Source of the DNA: Nostoc sp. JL34
GTDB taxonomy: Bacteria > Cyanobacteriota > Cyanobacteriia > Cyanobacteriales > Nostocaceae
DNA length: 48,344 bases
Assembly (NCBI RefSeq): GCF_017114945.1
Contig: NZ_JABXKQ010000063.1
Span: forward strand, 1-48,344
Direction: 5' to 3'
In this document: positions 34,263 to 43,168 of the stretch, one piece after another
How positions within the stretch are numbered: position 1 is the first letter of the stretch
How the letters are laid out: every line of letters begins with the position of its first letter
Program-made: the position numbers and the translations under genes
Notes under the pieces: generated by a model
The model's database searches: none
Seen by the model: only the letters and a program-made list of their open reading frames with translations
What the model was told of the DNA's origin: nothing

Positions 34263-34460
34263 AGATAAGCTTTGATTTTTGGGAATGGCAAGATCAAGTT
34301 TCTGAAATAGTCTTAATGGCGAGGCTTTGAGGTCGAGGGATGTCTTTATTTGTCTTGTTGTTCTTGCTCAAACTCAACCAATATCTGCCTGAATCGATTT
34401 AGAGTAGAGAGTAACTAAAATACAAAGAAAGGGAAATTCGTGTTCTAAGGTGGAAGCTTC

Positions 34461-34564
34461 GAGTTCAGAAGTGGAATGGTGAGGGTTAAAGCCGCAATTT
34501 CGAGGATCAAAAGTGCAACTTCGAGGGTTAAAGCCGCAATTTCGAGGGTTGGAGGTGGAGCGAT
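34461..34564. repeat. 21-bp tandem repeat upstream of the Roco-TIR gene
   Basis: Units GAGGGTTAAAGCCGCAATTTC (34481-34501, repeated exactly at 34523-34543) alternate with GAGGATCAAAAGTGCAACTTC (34502-34522), and degenerate units flank them (also 34608-34645). The period of 21 and the two-unit alternation match the array at 3422-3530, with a different sequence. The minus strand reads as heptads (LEIAALT LEVALLI), again without other gene evidence. Confidence 0.85.
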
Positions 34565-34783
34565 CGCTCTTTTTGCTCGACAGTTCGTGTAAAAAGGTAC
34601 AAGTTTCGAGTTCAGAGGTGGAATGCTAAGGCTTTGAAGTGGAGCGTAGCAGCTTAGCAGCTTGTGATCAGACATTGGCTCAATGCAATCCTTGATACAG
34701 GCTACATTATTAATTAGCTCAATTTCTCTGCTGCGCGTCTAAGCAGCAACTTGTCGTCAGGCATCGCCTCTGTAAAACCCGAA

Positions 34784-37702
34784 ATGACTAACGAAGAACT
34801 GCTGGAAATTATTGAACAAGCTGTCAGAGACAAGGTGACAGAATTAGACCTTTCTAGCAGAGGCTTAACAACGCTGCCACCGGAAATTGTCCAACTCACC
34901 AACCTGCAAACCCTCGACCTATACAACAATAGACTGAGCAGTTTACCAGCGGAATTTGGAAAACTCACTAAGCTGTGCTCGCTTAACCTCACCTACAATA
35001 AACTGAGCAGTCTGCCACCGGAAATTGTCCAACTCACTAACCTACAAACCCTCTACTTCGGAAAGAATAAACTGAGCAGTCTGCAAGCAGAAATTGTCCA
35101 ACTCATTAACCTGCAAATCCTCGACCTCGAAAACAATCAACTGAGCAGTCTGCCAAAAAAATTTGGAAAACTAACCAACCTGCAATGGCTCAATCTCCGC
35201 AGTAATCAATTGAGCAGCCTGCCAGCGGAATTTGGAAAACTCACCAACCTGCAAATTCTCTATCTGGACAACAATCAATTGAGCAGTCTGCCAGCAAAAT
35301 TTGGAAAACTCACCAATCTCCAATGGCTCCATCTCAGCGGCAATCAACTGAGCAGTCTGTCAAAGGAATTTGGAAAACTAACCAACCTGCAATGGCTTAA
35401 CCTCAGCGACAATCAACTGAGCAGTCTGCCACTGGAAATTCTCCAACTCACCAACCTGCAAACGCTTTACCTCAGCGACAATCAACTGAGCAGTCTGCCA
35501 CTGGAAATTGTCCAACTCGCCAACTTGGAATCGCTGCAACTTCGTAGAAATCCACTCCCCATTCCACCTGAGATTTTAGCTCCAGGTAATGTGAATGAAA
35601 TTCTCCATTTCTATTTTCGGGTGCAAGATCCAGCCGAAACCGAACCTTTCTACGAAGCAAAATTCTTGATTGTTGGCGAAGGGGAAGCCGGTAAAACCTC
35701 TTTAGCCAAGAAAATCAGCGATGAAACCTACGAACTCCAGCCAAAAGAGAAATCAACCGAAGGCATTGACGTGATCCAGTGGCACTTCACACAGCCCAAT
35801 GGCAAAGATTTTCGCGTCAACATCTGGGACTTTGGCGGTCAGGAAATCTACCACCAAACACATCAGTTTTTCCTCAGCAAGCGTTCTCTCTATGCCTTAG
35901 TTGCCGATACTCGCAAAGAAAACACTGATTTTTACTGGTGGCTGAAGGTTGTCGAACTCTTGAGCGACAAGAGTCCAGTTATCATCATCAAAAACGAAAA
36001 ACAAGACCGTCAGTGCGAAGTCGATGGGGGGCAGTTACGAGGAGAATTTGACAACTTGAAAGAAATTCTGGCGACCAATTTAGCTGATAATCGCGGTTTG
36101 GCAGAGATTAAAAAGGCTATTCAACTTTACATCAGCAATCTTAACCACGTTGGTACACCTCTACCAAAACTCTGGGTAAGAGTCAGAGCCGCCCTAGAGA
36201 ACTATTCCCGAAATTACATCAGTTTTGAAGAATACTGTACCCTTTGCCGACTCAATAATTTAACAGACCGTAAAGATATGCTGCGCTTAAGCAACTATCT
36301 ACATGATCTCGGCGTTTGCCTCCACTTTCAAGACGATTCTACACTCAAACACTACGTCATCCTTAAACCGGAATGGGGGACAACTGCCGTTTACAAAGTT
36401 TTGGATAATCAAACTGTCAAGCAAAAGCTAGGTTGTTTTACCAAGGAAAACCTCAAAGATATTTGGCAAGACGACAAATATGCCGAAATGCGCGATGAAC
36501 TCCTGCAATTAATGATGCGGTTCAAACTTTGCTATGAAATCCGCGATCATCGTGACATTTATATTGCACCGCAATTGCTTTCCATTGAAAAAGCTGATTA
36601 TACCTGGGACAATCGCAACAACCTGATCCTTCGCTACACCTATACATTCATGCCCAAAGGCATCCTCACCCGTTTTATTGTCGAGACGCACCCTTGGATT
36701 GAACAGCAAAAACTCGTTTGGAAAAGTGGCATTGTTCTCAACAAAGACCAAACTCGTGCAGAAGTCATTGAAAACTATAATCAACGGGAAATTAAAATCC
36801 GTGTAGCCGGAAACCGCAAAAAAGAATTGATGGCTGTGATCACCCATGAACTCGAAAAAATCCACAACTCTTACGAACGTTTGCAATATCAAACTTTAGT
36901 TCCTTGTAACTGTGAGACTTGCAAAAATCTGCCTATACCTTATTCCTATTCTCTGGAAAAACTCAATAAGCGCTTGAACGATCGCCGTTATCAAATTGAG
37001 TGTGAAAACAGCTATGAAATGGTAGATGTCCGCAAGTTAATTGATGATGTCATGTTTCAAACCGTTAGAGGCGATGGGGAAATCAACCTTCAAGTTGCAC
37101 AGTTGCAAAGCGAACTAGAGCAAAAGCGAGATGAATCATTGACACATCTGTTTCGAGATAGCAATCAACAGGAAAAACCCAAAGCGATCGCAGACTGTTT
37201 AGAGAATGTTTTACCAACACCACCTAATCCGCAAATACCTATGTCTGAAACAGTAACTAGAAATCAAGTTTTCATCAGCTATAGTCATCACGATCAGGAG
37301 TGGCTCACCAAACTTCAGAAACACCTCAAACCAATGATTCGCAACCAAAATCTGCTTGTGTGGGACGATACCAAAATCCAAGCTGGTGCTAAGTGGCGTC
37401 AAGAAATCGAAAATGCTTTAGCAGCAGCAAAAGTAGCAGTATTGTTGGTTAGCCCCGACTTTTTAGCATCAGACTTTATTGCTGATAATGAGTTACCCCC
37501 ATTATTAGATGCGGCTGAAGCCCAAGGACTCACGATTATCTGGATACCCTTGAGTTTTAGCAGCTATGAAGAAACAGAAATTGAAAAGTATCAATCAGCA
37601 CACCCTCCTAATCAACCTTTAGACAGCTTGAACTCTGCACAAGAAAATAAAGCTTGGGTGGATATCTGTAAGAAGATCAAAGCAGCAGCAGTCCCTCAGT
37701 AA
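34784..37702 (+). CDS. LRR-Roc-COR-TIR protein (Roco with TIR effector domain)
   Basis: About ten 23-residue LRRs (residues 25-265, LTNLQxLxLxxNQLSSLPxEF) precede a Roc GTPase with P-loop GEGEAGKTS (about 296-304), WDFGGQEIYH (about 346) and NEKQ. COR follows, then the cysteine cluster CNCETC and IEC. A TIR domain ends the protein (about 824-972), from NQVFISYSHHDQEW to the WRQEIENALAAAKVAVLLVSPDF core; the putative NAD-hydrolase glutamate is near Glu903 (ADNELPP). Bacterial TIR domains often degrade or convert NAD+ on activation, so a sensor-triggered response such as defence is plausible. I start at the ATG 34784; a TTG at 34751 would add 11 residues. Confidence 0.9.
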   Translation: MTNEELLEIIEQAVRDKVTELDLSSRGLTTLPPEIVQLTNLQTLDLYNNRLSSLPAEFGKLTKLCSLNLTYNKLSSLPPEIVQLTNLQTLYFGKNKLSSLQAEIVQLINLQILDLENNQLSSLPKKFGKLTNLQWLNLRSNQLSSLPAEFGKLTNLQILYLDNNQLSSLPAKFGKLTNLQWLHLSGNQLSSLSKEFGKLTNLQWLNLSDNQLSSLPLEILQLTNLQTLYLSDNQLSSLPLEIVQLANLESLQLRRNPLPIPPEILAPGNVNEILHFYFRVQDPAETEPFYEAKFLIVGEGEAGKTSLAKKISDETYELQPKEKSTEGIDVIQWHFTQPNGKDFRVNIWDFGGQEIYHQTHQFFLSKRSLYALVADTRKENTDFYWWLKVVELLSDKSPVIIIKNEKQDRQCEVDGGQLRGEFDNLKEILATNLADNRGLAEIKKAIQLYISNLNHVGTPLPKLWVRVRAALENYSRNYISFEEYCTLCRLNNLTDRKDMLRLSNYLHDLGVCLHFQDDSTLKHYVILKPEWGTTAVYKVLDNQTVKQKLGCFTKENLKDIWQDDKYAEMRDELLQLMMRFKLCYEIRDHRDIYIAPQLLSIEKADYTWDNRNNLILRYTYTFMPKGILTRFIVETHPWIEQQKLVWKSGIVLNKDQTRAEVIENYNQREIKIRVAGNRKKELMAVITHELEKIHNSYERLQYQTLVPCNCETCKNLPIPYSYSLEKLNKRLNDRRYQIECENSYEMVDVRKLIDDVMFQTVRGDGEINLQVAQLQSELEQKRDESLTHLFRDSNQQEKPKAIADCLENVLPTPPNPQIPMSETVTRNQVFISYSHHDQEWLTKLQKHLKPMIRNQNLLVWDDTKIQAGAKWRQEIENALAAAKVAVLLVSPDFLASDFIADNELPPLLDAAEAQGLTIIWIPLSFSSYEETEIEKYQSAHPPNQPLDSLNSAQENKAWVDICKKIKAAAVPQ

Positions 37703-37897
37703 AAGATAGAGAAGATTTTCTCTCTGTGGTGATCTGTGAAAACGGTGTATTTGGAGAAGGTGCAAGATGTGAATACGAAATTGTAGCGTAAATAACCATT
37801 TTGGAATCTGTCACATTACCGCATAAATTTACCATAATGGTCGATAAAGTGTTAATTAAAAACATCGTACAAATCAAATCTAAGTAATTTCCGAACA

Positions 37898-38638
37898 ATG
37901 AAGAGTTTGCTGATTCCTGTTCAAAATTTGCAACCAAGCGATCGCATCGCCATGTATGCGTTGCTGCAAAATCACTTCCAAGGTATAACCTGGGATGGAT
38001 TTCAAATTGATCTAGAGCGGAAAAACTGGGTTTTGTTATTGAGAGATGAAACATCCAATGCACTCAAAGGATTTTCAACTTTGATGTTATGCCAAAAGAC
38101 TTTTTTGGGAGAAAAAATTAGTGTAGTATATTCCGGCGACACTATCGTTGATCCTAGTGCTTGGTCGAGTACAACACTACCACGTAGTTGGATTGCCGCC
38201 ATCAATTTTCTGCGTCAACACTATGCAGAAAATAAACTTTACTGGCTGCTAATTTGCTCTGGTTTTCGCACTTATCGTTTTCTCCCTACCTTTTGGCAAG
38301 ATTTCTACCCGCGTTATGATGTCACAACACCTAACGATGTTAAGAATCTAATGGAGAATTTGGCACGGGAATACTATGGTAACTTATATCAAGAAGCAAC
38401 TGGTATTGTCCAGTTTCCGCATCCCCAAACTTTACGGGAAGGGCTGATTGAAATTCCATCAGGACGACAAACTAATCCCCATATTCAGTTTTTTGAGCAA
38501 AAAAACCCTGGCTATCGCTTAGGTGATGAATTGGTTTGTTTAACTGAAATTAATTATGACAATCTCACCCCTGCTGGACAACGGATGTGGCGGTCAAATT
38601 CATTGTTAGAATCTGTGCAAGATTATGTTCTTATTTAA
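37898..38638 (+). CDS. Unrecognised protein at the head of the redox cluster, possibly GNAT-like
   Basis: This 246-aa soluble protein has no clear named domain. The order of a strand-rich LLLRDETSNALKGFSTLML, a partner strand ISVVYSGDTIVDP and a helix (SWIAAINFLRQHY) resembles the core of GNAT acyltransferases, but the acetyl-CoA loop is not obvious. The rest is aromatic-rich. It lies 115 bp before the Rieske gene in the same direction, and its role in the cluster is inferred only from position. Confidence 0.6.
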   Translation: MKSLLIPVQNLQPSDRIAMYALLQNHFQGITWDGFQIDLERKNWVLLLRDETSNALKGFSTLMLCQKTFLGEKISVVYSGDTIVDPSAWSSTTLPRSWIAAINFLRQHYAENKLYWLLICSGFRTYRFLPTFWQDFYPRYDVTTPNDVKNLMENLAREYYGNLYQEATGIVQFPHPQTLREGLIEIPSGRQTNPHIQFFEQKNPGYRLGDELVCLTEINYDNLTPAGQRMWRSNSLLESVQDYVLI

Positions 38639-38753
38639 TTTTTACTCATACAAATTAAAAAAAATGCGCTAGATAAGGTATTCAATCAAAGCTATTAATC
38701 ACTTTCTTTACCTACCTCTATATATCAATTTTAACGAGCATCGGTAATATTTT

Positions 38754-39815
38754 ATGCATTCTACCAGCCCACATTCAAACTTTAACAATCCAACCCAATT
38801 TGTGGAGGGATGGTATTGGGCATTACCATCGAAAGAATTAAAAGTTAGGAAGGTAAAATCTATAACTTTACTAGGTAGAAATCTGGCAATTTATCGGGGA
38901 GTTAGTGGTCAGGTAGTAGCTATAGATGCTTATTGTCCACACATGGGCGCTCATTTAGCAGAAGGGAAGGTAGAAGGTGATGGAATTCGTTGCTTTTTTC
39001 ATAATTGGAAATATGATAGTCACGGAGTTTGTGTAGATGTTCCTTCTTTGGGTAAACCGCTACCTGTGTGTATTAAAACTTGGCATACGGCAGAAAAATA
39101 CGGTATTATTTGGGTTTGGGTGGGAGAAGAAAAGCCAAGCTCACTGCCTTTTGTACCAGAATTAGAACAGGCAGATTGTGATTATATATTGGGCACTAAA
39201 TTTCTCAAAAACTGCCATCCCAACGTCTTACTAATTAATGCAATTGATGCTCACCATTTCAATACAGTACACAATTTGCCCTTAGAGATTGTATTTAATT
39301 CCCAAGACCTCAACCCTAATGCTATTACCTTCAGCAACACTACACGGGGAGGGGATGATTCGTGGTTAATTCGCCTGATTCGTCCTTTATATCGCAACGA
39401 AGTTACTTATAGTATGTGTTACTGGTATGGCAGTACTGGCACTGTGACGCTAGGGCCGGATTTTCTGCACTTCTACATTATATTTACACTGCGAATGAGC
39501 GAAGGTGGTAAAACTGAAGGACAAACAATTCTTGTGACTCCCAAGCGTCCGAGATTTTGGGGATGGGTTTTAAATCGTGGTTTGTTATGGTTATCCCAGC
39601 AAGTTGGTAATTACTTTGCCAAGGGAGATACACAGGTATTTCAGACAATTCAGTTTGATTTAAAGACTCCTACTAAAGCAGATCAATCTATTATTGAATT
39701 TATTCAGCACATTAATCACCAGAAAGCTTTAACCTGGGCAACTTGGGACACTGTTAATTATCCAAATATTCAAACCCTATCAACACCTAGCTCTGTACAT
39801 GGATTCAAAATATAA
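38754..39815 (+). CDS. Rieske non-heme iron oxygenase (first)
   Basis: This 353-aa oxygenase has a Rieske [2Fe-2S] site Cys61-x-His63...Cys80-x2-His83 (CPHMGAHL and CFFHNW). The mononuclear iron motif is N162-x2-D165-x2-H168-x4-H173. Such enzymes use electrons from a ferredoxin to hydroxylate, demethylate or desaturate their substrate. A possible membrane-associated stretch near 270-285 is like that of cholesterol-desaturase/PaO relatives. It overlaps the next gene by 17 bp (39799-39815), indicating one operon. The substrate is unknown. Confidence 0.88.
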   Translation: MHSTSPHSNFNNPTQFVEGWYWALPSKELKVRKVKSITLLGRNLAIYRGVSGQVVAIDAYCPHMGAHLAEGKVEGDGIRCFFHNWKYDSHGVCVDVPSLGKPLPVCIKTWHTAEKYGIIWVWVGEEKPSSLPFVPELEQADCDYILGTKFLKNCHPNVLLINAIDAHHFNTVHNLPLEIVFNSQDLNPNAITFSNTTRGGDDSWLIRLIRPLYRNEVTYSMCYWYGSTGTVTLGPDFLHFYIIFTLRMSEGGKTEGQTILVTPKRPRFWGWVLNRGLLWLSQQVGNYFAKGDTQVFQTIQFDLKTPTKADQSIIEFIQHINHQKALTWATWDTVNYPNIQTLSTPSSVHGFKI

Positions 39816-40704
39816 CATTGTCGGTTTTGACCTACCACACACAGATTCTGATGACCGTTTACGACGGATATTAACAGCAGCATTATCCAATCAAAATAAT
39901 TATGCTAATTACTCACAATTAAATTATTGGGATGCTGAATTTTTTAACTTACATCAAGTTAAAATTTTTCAGCAATCTAATATTAATGAAAAATCTGCTA
40001 TTCTAGAACTTGCCAACCGCAGCCTGTTAGAAGAATCATATTTCATAGAGAAAGCAGGTGTTGGCTACATGGCAAAAATGGTACTGTTAGCAGAAACAGT
40101 TGAAGAGCGAATGCTTTATGCATTGTTTACAGCTGATGAAGCTACCCACCTTTACCAAATTAGCCATTTTTTACCAGAAATGGAAGTAACTAGCACGGAC
40201 GATCCGTTTTTGCGCTTACTATCAGAAGTGGTTGAAAGTGCAGATAAAACAGTTTTGTTGTTTGTGCTGCAAGTCGTTTTAGAAGGATGGGGTTTAAGCC
40301 ATTATCGGCGTTTAGCAAAGGAATGCCGCTATCCAGTTTTAGCAGAACTTTTTTCCAGTTTTTTACAATCTGAATCCCGTCATCACGCCACGGGAACTAC
40401 CTTGTTGAATCAAATTACTGTTTCAGCATTTAGTCAAACAACAATTCTTGATGTATTGGCACAGTTTTTGTTTATGGTACAGGTGGGGCCGCAAAGTTTA
40501 CTAACAGCAGTCGAACAAGTGAAAGGACATCTGACGCGATCGCAAAAAATCCAAATTTTAGAAGAACTAGATACAGAGACTCACAGTGGAACGCGATTAC
40601 AAATATTGCGATCGCTCATGGGAGGAAAATCAGCCCAGTCTATCCTGCAAAATTTAGAAGAACGCGGAGCCTTTGAACCACTCCCCGCCCATCAATGTGT
40701 GTAA
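39799..40704 (+). CDS. Ferritin-like diiron protein (301 aa)
   Basis: A four-helix diiron site can be read: Glu79 or Glu84 in LLEESYFIEKAG, Glu114-x2-His117 (DEATH), Glu162 (LEGWGLSHY) and Glu192-x2-His195 (SESRHHATG). This fits a ferritin-like oxidase, oxygenase or desaturase of unknown substrate. The ATG lies inside the end of the Rieske gene. A short gap of 39 bp leads to the second diiron gene. Electrons could come from the ferredoxin encoded two genes downstream. Confidence 0.75.
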   Translation: MDSKYNIVGFDLPHTDSDDRLRRILTAALSNQNNYANYSQLNYWDAEFFNLHQVKIFQQSNINEKSAILELANRSLLEESYFIEKAGVGYMAKMVLLAETVEERMLYALFTADEATHLYQISHFLPEMEVTSTDDPFLRLLSEVVESADKTVLLFVLQVVLEGWGLSHYRRLAKECRYPVLAELFSSFLQSESRHHATGTTLLNQITVSAFSQTTILDVLAQFLFMVQVGPQSLLTAVEQVKGHLTRSQKIQILEELDTETHSGTRLQILRSLMGGKSAQSILQNLEERGAFEPLPAHQCV

Positions 40705-40743
40705 TAAATATCAATCTTATCTCTGCGTGAAATAAAAAAGGAT

Positions 40744-41949
40744 ATGGAAAAAACTATTCATCGCAAATTACAAATTAACCACACTCGCAACAAACAGCAA
40801 GATCATACTGCTTTAATGGATGAAGCAGTTACCAATTTTCGCTATGAAGATTGTCAAAACGAGTATTGGAACCCAGAGGAGTTTTCCCTGCTATATGGTA
40901 CACCGTTATGGGAACAGTCCAGCCAACATCAGCGGATAATTTTGAACCAACTTTACTGGGTAGCTTACTACTCACAAATTGTTTCTGCGGAAATTGCAAC
41001 TATCTTTTTCAATCAAACCAGTGCAGCCGGACTTTACGCCCAAGAAGATTTTCGCTTAATCTGCGATACATTAGATTTGGAATCCGCCCAAGAGCGATCG
41101 CACATTAACGCTTTCCGCACAATTGCCAAACAGGTTGAACAAGCGTTATTTGGGGAACTTATCTTTACCTACCCCATGCGCGGCCCCTTTACGGAAACGA
41201 TGGTTTATGCTGACACCAATGCTCTAAAAACTTGGTGGAAAAAAATTCAACTTCAATACTTTGGGCTAATTTCTGCGAATAATACTTTTTTGGCTTGTCA
41301 GTATTTCACTGTCAGGGGAGTACGGACACTAAATGGCAAGTTAGTACAGCACAAACTCAGCAATTATTATCAAAAACATCCTCATCCTGAAGCTGCTCCA
41401 ATTCCTGCTAAAGTCTCCTATTATCACTTCATGGATGAAAGTTTTCACTTCAATAGTTCGACAATTATATCTCACGATGTTATCACTTGTCTTAAGCCAC
41501 CAACTGCTTTTGAGCGACTGGTTGCTAATTTAGGATTGCTAGGATGTCAGCGCGATCATTTTCATTTTTCTGCGGCGATTAACGGGATATTTTGGTACGA
41601 TCCGGCGCTGTATAGCAAGATTTATTGGGTGTTGCGATCGCCAATTTTTGAGATGAGTGACAAAGATGCTAAAGAAATGATGCGGCGTTGTTTTACGGAA
41701 GAGTCGGAAGGATTAAAACGCAGTTTTTCAACTCATCAGGAGGCGATGAAATCTTATCAGGTGTATGTTGAAAAGCTCGATTATCTTTGGAAACGTAATC
41801 GGGATATGTCACTGATGGCTACTAATTCAATTTCTCGATATTTGGCGAATCAAAAAAGGGCTTTTCAAGGTTTTGAACATCGAGATAATTTGTTTATTTC
41901 TCACGCAAATACGCAGAAGGGTAGAGAGGAATCAGAGAGTTTTGTTTAG
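40744..41949 (+). CDS. AurF-like diiron oxygenase
   Basis: This 401-aa protein shows the ligand spacing of p-aminobenzoate N-oxygenase AurF: Glu83 (SAEIATIFF), Glu117-x2-His120 (ERSHINAF) and His228-x3-Glu232-x2-His235 (HFMDESFHF). The H-x3-E-x2-H spacing is exactly that of AurF (H223/E227/H230 from memory). The other helix that should supply one more glutamate has QYFTVRG instead, so this carboxylate may be missing or displaced. AurF oxidises aryl amines to nitro groups; whether this one acts on nitrogen is unknown. It belongs to the operon. Confidence 0.72.
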   Translation: MEKTIHRKLQINHTRNKQQDHTALMDEAVTNFRYEDCQNEYWNPEEFSLLYGTPLWEQSSQHQRIILNQLYWVAYYSQIVSAEIATIFFNQTSAAGLYAQEDFRLICDTLDLESAQERSHINAFRTIAKQVEQALFGELIFTYPMRGPFTETMVYADTNALKTWWKKIQLQYFGLISANNTFLACQYFTVRGVRTLNGKLVQHKLSNYYQKHPHPEAAPIPAKVSYYHFMDESFHFNSSTIISHDVITCLKPPTAFERLVANLGLLGCQRDHFHFSAAINGIFWYDPALYSKIYWVLRSPIFEMSDKDAKEMMRRCFTEESEGLKRSFSTHQEAMKSYQVYVEKLDYLWKRNRDMSLMATNSISRYLANQKRAFQGFEHRDNLFISHANTQKGREESESFV

Positions 41950-41967
41950 ATAAAATTGTTTTGTATT

Positions 41968-42267
41968 ATGGCTGATTTTTGTACAATATCCTTTCCAGGA
42001 AGTGATTTTATTACTATCACTCTGGAATGTCATAAAAATTTGTCTGAACATCTCACGATTCAGAATTCACCTGTTTTGTTTGGTTGTCGGACTGGTATTT
42101 GCGGCACTTGTTTGGTTAAGGTTATCGGTGATATTCCTCCTCCTCAACCTGATGAACAGGAAATGTTGGAGACATTAGCAGCTAATTATCCTCATGCGCG
42201 GTTAGCTTGTCAGCTTAATGTTACAGGTAATGTTGAAATTCGTAGGCTGGAAGGTGAATTTAGTTAA
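41968..42267 (+). CDS. Plant-type [2Fe-2S] ferredoxin
   Basis: This 99-aa ferredoxin has a cluster motif Cys-x4-Cys-x2-Cys (GCRTGICGTC) and a distant fourth Cys (LACQL), typical for a ferredoxin serving oxygenases. I use the ATG at 41968; a TTG at 41956 would add four residues. It follows the AurF-like gene by 18 bp and is the natural electron donor for the Rieske and diiron enzymes. Confidence 0.88.
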   Translation: MADFCTISFPGSDFITITLECHKNLSEHLTIQNSPVLFGCRTGICGTCLVKVIGDIPPPQPDEQEMLETLAANYPHARLACQLNVTGNVEIRRLEGEFS

Positions 42268-42298
42268 ACTTAGTTTAAAGACTTAGTTAAATAAAATC

Positions 42299-42544
42299 AT
42301 GGAAACTGTAAATATCCATCAAGCTGAAACGAATCTCTCACAGCTTTTATTGCGGGTAGAGCATGGAGAAGAAATCATTATTTCTGATCAAGGCATTCCC
42401 ATTGCCAAGTTGGTTCCGTTTCGCACCTCATCAAATCGCCGTGATAGTTTAGGACAGGATAAAGGGCGTTTTATAGTGCCAGAGGACTTTAACGCCCCTT
42501 TACCAGATGAGATATTGGCAGCTTTTGAGGGCGGTGAGGAGTGA
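42299..42544 (+). CDS. Phd/YefM-type antitoxin
   Basis: This 81-aa protein has the family opening METVNIHQAETNLSQLLLRVEHGEEIIISDQGIPIAKLVP, which binds operator DNA, and an acidic tail that would wrap the PIN toxin. It overlaps the toxin start by 4 bp (GTGA). It begins 31 bp after the ferredoxin in the same direction and so may be partly read through from the operon. Confidence 0.9.
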   Translation: METVNIHQAETNLSQLLLRVEHGEEIIISDQGIPIAKLVPFRTSSNRRDSLGQDKGRFIVPEDFNAPLPDEILAAFEGGEE

Positions 42545-42939
42545 AACTTTTGCTAGATACGCAGTGTTGGTTATGGTGGTTTGCCCAACCAGAGCGTTTG
42601 AATGAGGAAGCGATCGCACACATTGTCGATGAAAACAATGAATTATGGCTATCAGTTGCCAGTATTTGGGAAATAGGTATAAAAGTTGCTATCGGCAAGT
42701 TGCCACTCCCTGATCCTTTAGACAGTTATATTTCTAGTCGGATGGCACAGTTGGGAATGCGATCGCTAGAAATTAGAGTGTCTCATGCTTTACAAGCGGC
42801 TGCTTTACCATTGCATCATCGAGATCCTTTTGACAGAATGTTGATTGCACAGGCTCAGATAGAAGAAATGACGCTTGTCAGTGCCGATTCAATGTTCAAT
42901 AAATACGATATTTCCCTGATTGGGGCTGCTAAATCGTGA
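42541..42939 (+). CDS. PIN-domain toxin (VapC-like RNase)
   Basis: The 132-aa PIN domain carries acidic metal ligands in LLLDTQCWLWW (Asp6), in ASIWEIGIK (Glu) and in HHRDPFDRMLIAQA, and a final SAD. It starts with GTG at 42541. PIN toxins cleave RNA; the target is unknown. Confidence 0.9.
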   Translation: MKLLLDTQCWLWWFAQPERLNEEAIAHIVDENNELWLSVASIWEIGIKVAIGKLPLPDPLDSYISSRMAQLGMRSLEIRVSHALQAAALPLHHRDPFDRMLIAQAQIEEMTLVSADSMFNKYDISLIGAAKS

Positions 42940-43168
42940 GATTTTACTTCAATGGTTCTTGCTTATAGTGCAACAATTTGCCACTATCTATATTATCAAA
43001 CTAGCGATCAGACTTGTCAGTTTTGGGAAATGTTGGGTTTCATAACGTCAAACCGACCTACTCACTAGAAGGTTTTAGCTCTTCAGCTGTGTAAAGGCTA
43101 AATCGAACGTAGGCAGCTCACCTTTACATCAGCAACAATATCCTTCGACAGCTAGCTCCAATGTATTG

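Noticed and set aside
34445..34675. 76-codon minus-strand frame with hydrophobic heptads
   Set aside because: It has the same nature as above: repeat-driven, no initiation signals.
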